Part shown: piece after piece, positions 4,920 through 5,023 of the stretch
Numbering within the stretch: position 1 is the stretch's first letter
Layout: every line of letters begins with the position of its first letter
Source: a bacterium CG2_30_54_10
Lineage (GTDB): Bacteria; Muiribacteriota; Ozemobacteria; Ozemobacterales; Ozemobacteraceae
Reading direction: 5' to 3'
DNA: 5,023 bases
Assembly (NCBI GenBank): GCA_001872985.1
Contig: MNYA01000357.1
Location: 1 to 5,023, forward strand
Made by a program: the position numbers and the translations under genes
The notes under the pieces: generated by a model
The model's input: only the letters and a program-made list of their open reading frames with translations
What the model was told of the DNA's origin: nothing
Databases searched by the model: none

Positions 4920-5023
4920 TAGACGGCAAGCAGGTCGGCAAGAATCAGATTTCCTTTCTTTGTTTTTGGCCTGATCTGCCCGCGGAACCTGCTACCCATC
5001 ACCGGCAATGGGATTCCCGATTC
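4916..5023 (-). CDS. Possible C-terminal fragment of an unknown gene
   Basis: One minus-strand frame is open from the window edge for 35 codons to a TGA at 4918-4916; the other two minus frames have stops near the edge. The predicted tail includes PLPVMGSRFRGQIRPKTKK (5-23) and ends GNLILADLLAVY, a mixed basic and hydrophobic composition that looks protein-like. I do not recognise the family. The stop lies 76 nt before the STAS ATG and 40 nt before that gene's -35 box, a normal gene-to-promoter spacing. A frame this short is open by chance roughly one time in five, so the call is tentative. Confidence 0.33.
   Translation of the reverse strand, partial: ESGIPLPVMGSRFRGQIRPKTKKGNLILADLLAVY

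Overview
The window looks like the chromosome of a flagellated, probably Gram-negative bacterium of moderate GC content. It carries two confidently recognised genes, one well-supported domain gene and one possible gene fragment. They are separated by unusually repeat-rich intergenic DNA. No rRNA, tRNA, CRISPR array, transposase or integrase is visible. The lineage cannot be fixed from the sequence. Bacterial-type flagellin, HrpB, a stand-alone STAS protein and TCTGCG-type intergenic repeats would suit a PVC-like or other little-studied environmental phylum, but that is inference.

Layout from left to right. Positions 1-198 hold no convincing gene and end in an extended -10 promoter that touches the start codon of hrpB. 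Positions 199-2997 (+) encode the DEAH-box helicase HrpB (932 aa), enlarged by a proline-rich 58-residue in-frame insert between helicase motifs Ib and II. Positions 3011-3343 hold about 2.4 copies of a 141-bp tandem repeat. It is built from hairpins, and one of them resembles a minus-strand intrinsic terminator in each copy. Positions 3356-4141 (-) encode a short flagellin (261 aa) with a good sigma70-type promoter and a strong ribosome binding site; it converges on hrpB. Positions 4251-4461 hold two diverged copies of a T-rich plus TCTGCG-array repeat. Positions 4486-4839 (-) encode a 117-aa STAS-domain anti-anti-sigma-like protein, probably leaderless, with a tandem 14-bp direct repeat upstream of its promoter. 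Positions 4916-5023 (-) may be the C-terminal end of another gene that runs off the window.

The genes do not form one obvious pathway. hrpB is an RNA helicase gene of poorly defined role, flagellin is the filament subunit, and the STAS protein would act in a partner-switching regulatory module whose kinase and phosphatase are not in the window. Flagellin and the STAS gene share a strand but each has its own promoter, so they are probably separate transcription units. The most unusual material is structural: the 141-bp repeats whose terminator hairpin varies with compensatory changes while the rest is nearly identical; the in-frame insert in hrpB; the helically spaced TCTGCG array; and two promoters placing a -10 box exactly 6 nt before an ATG.
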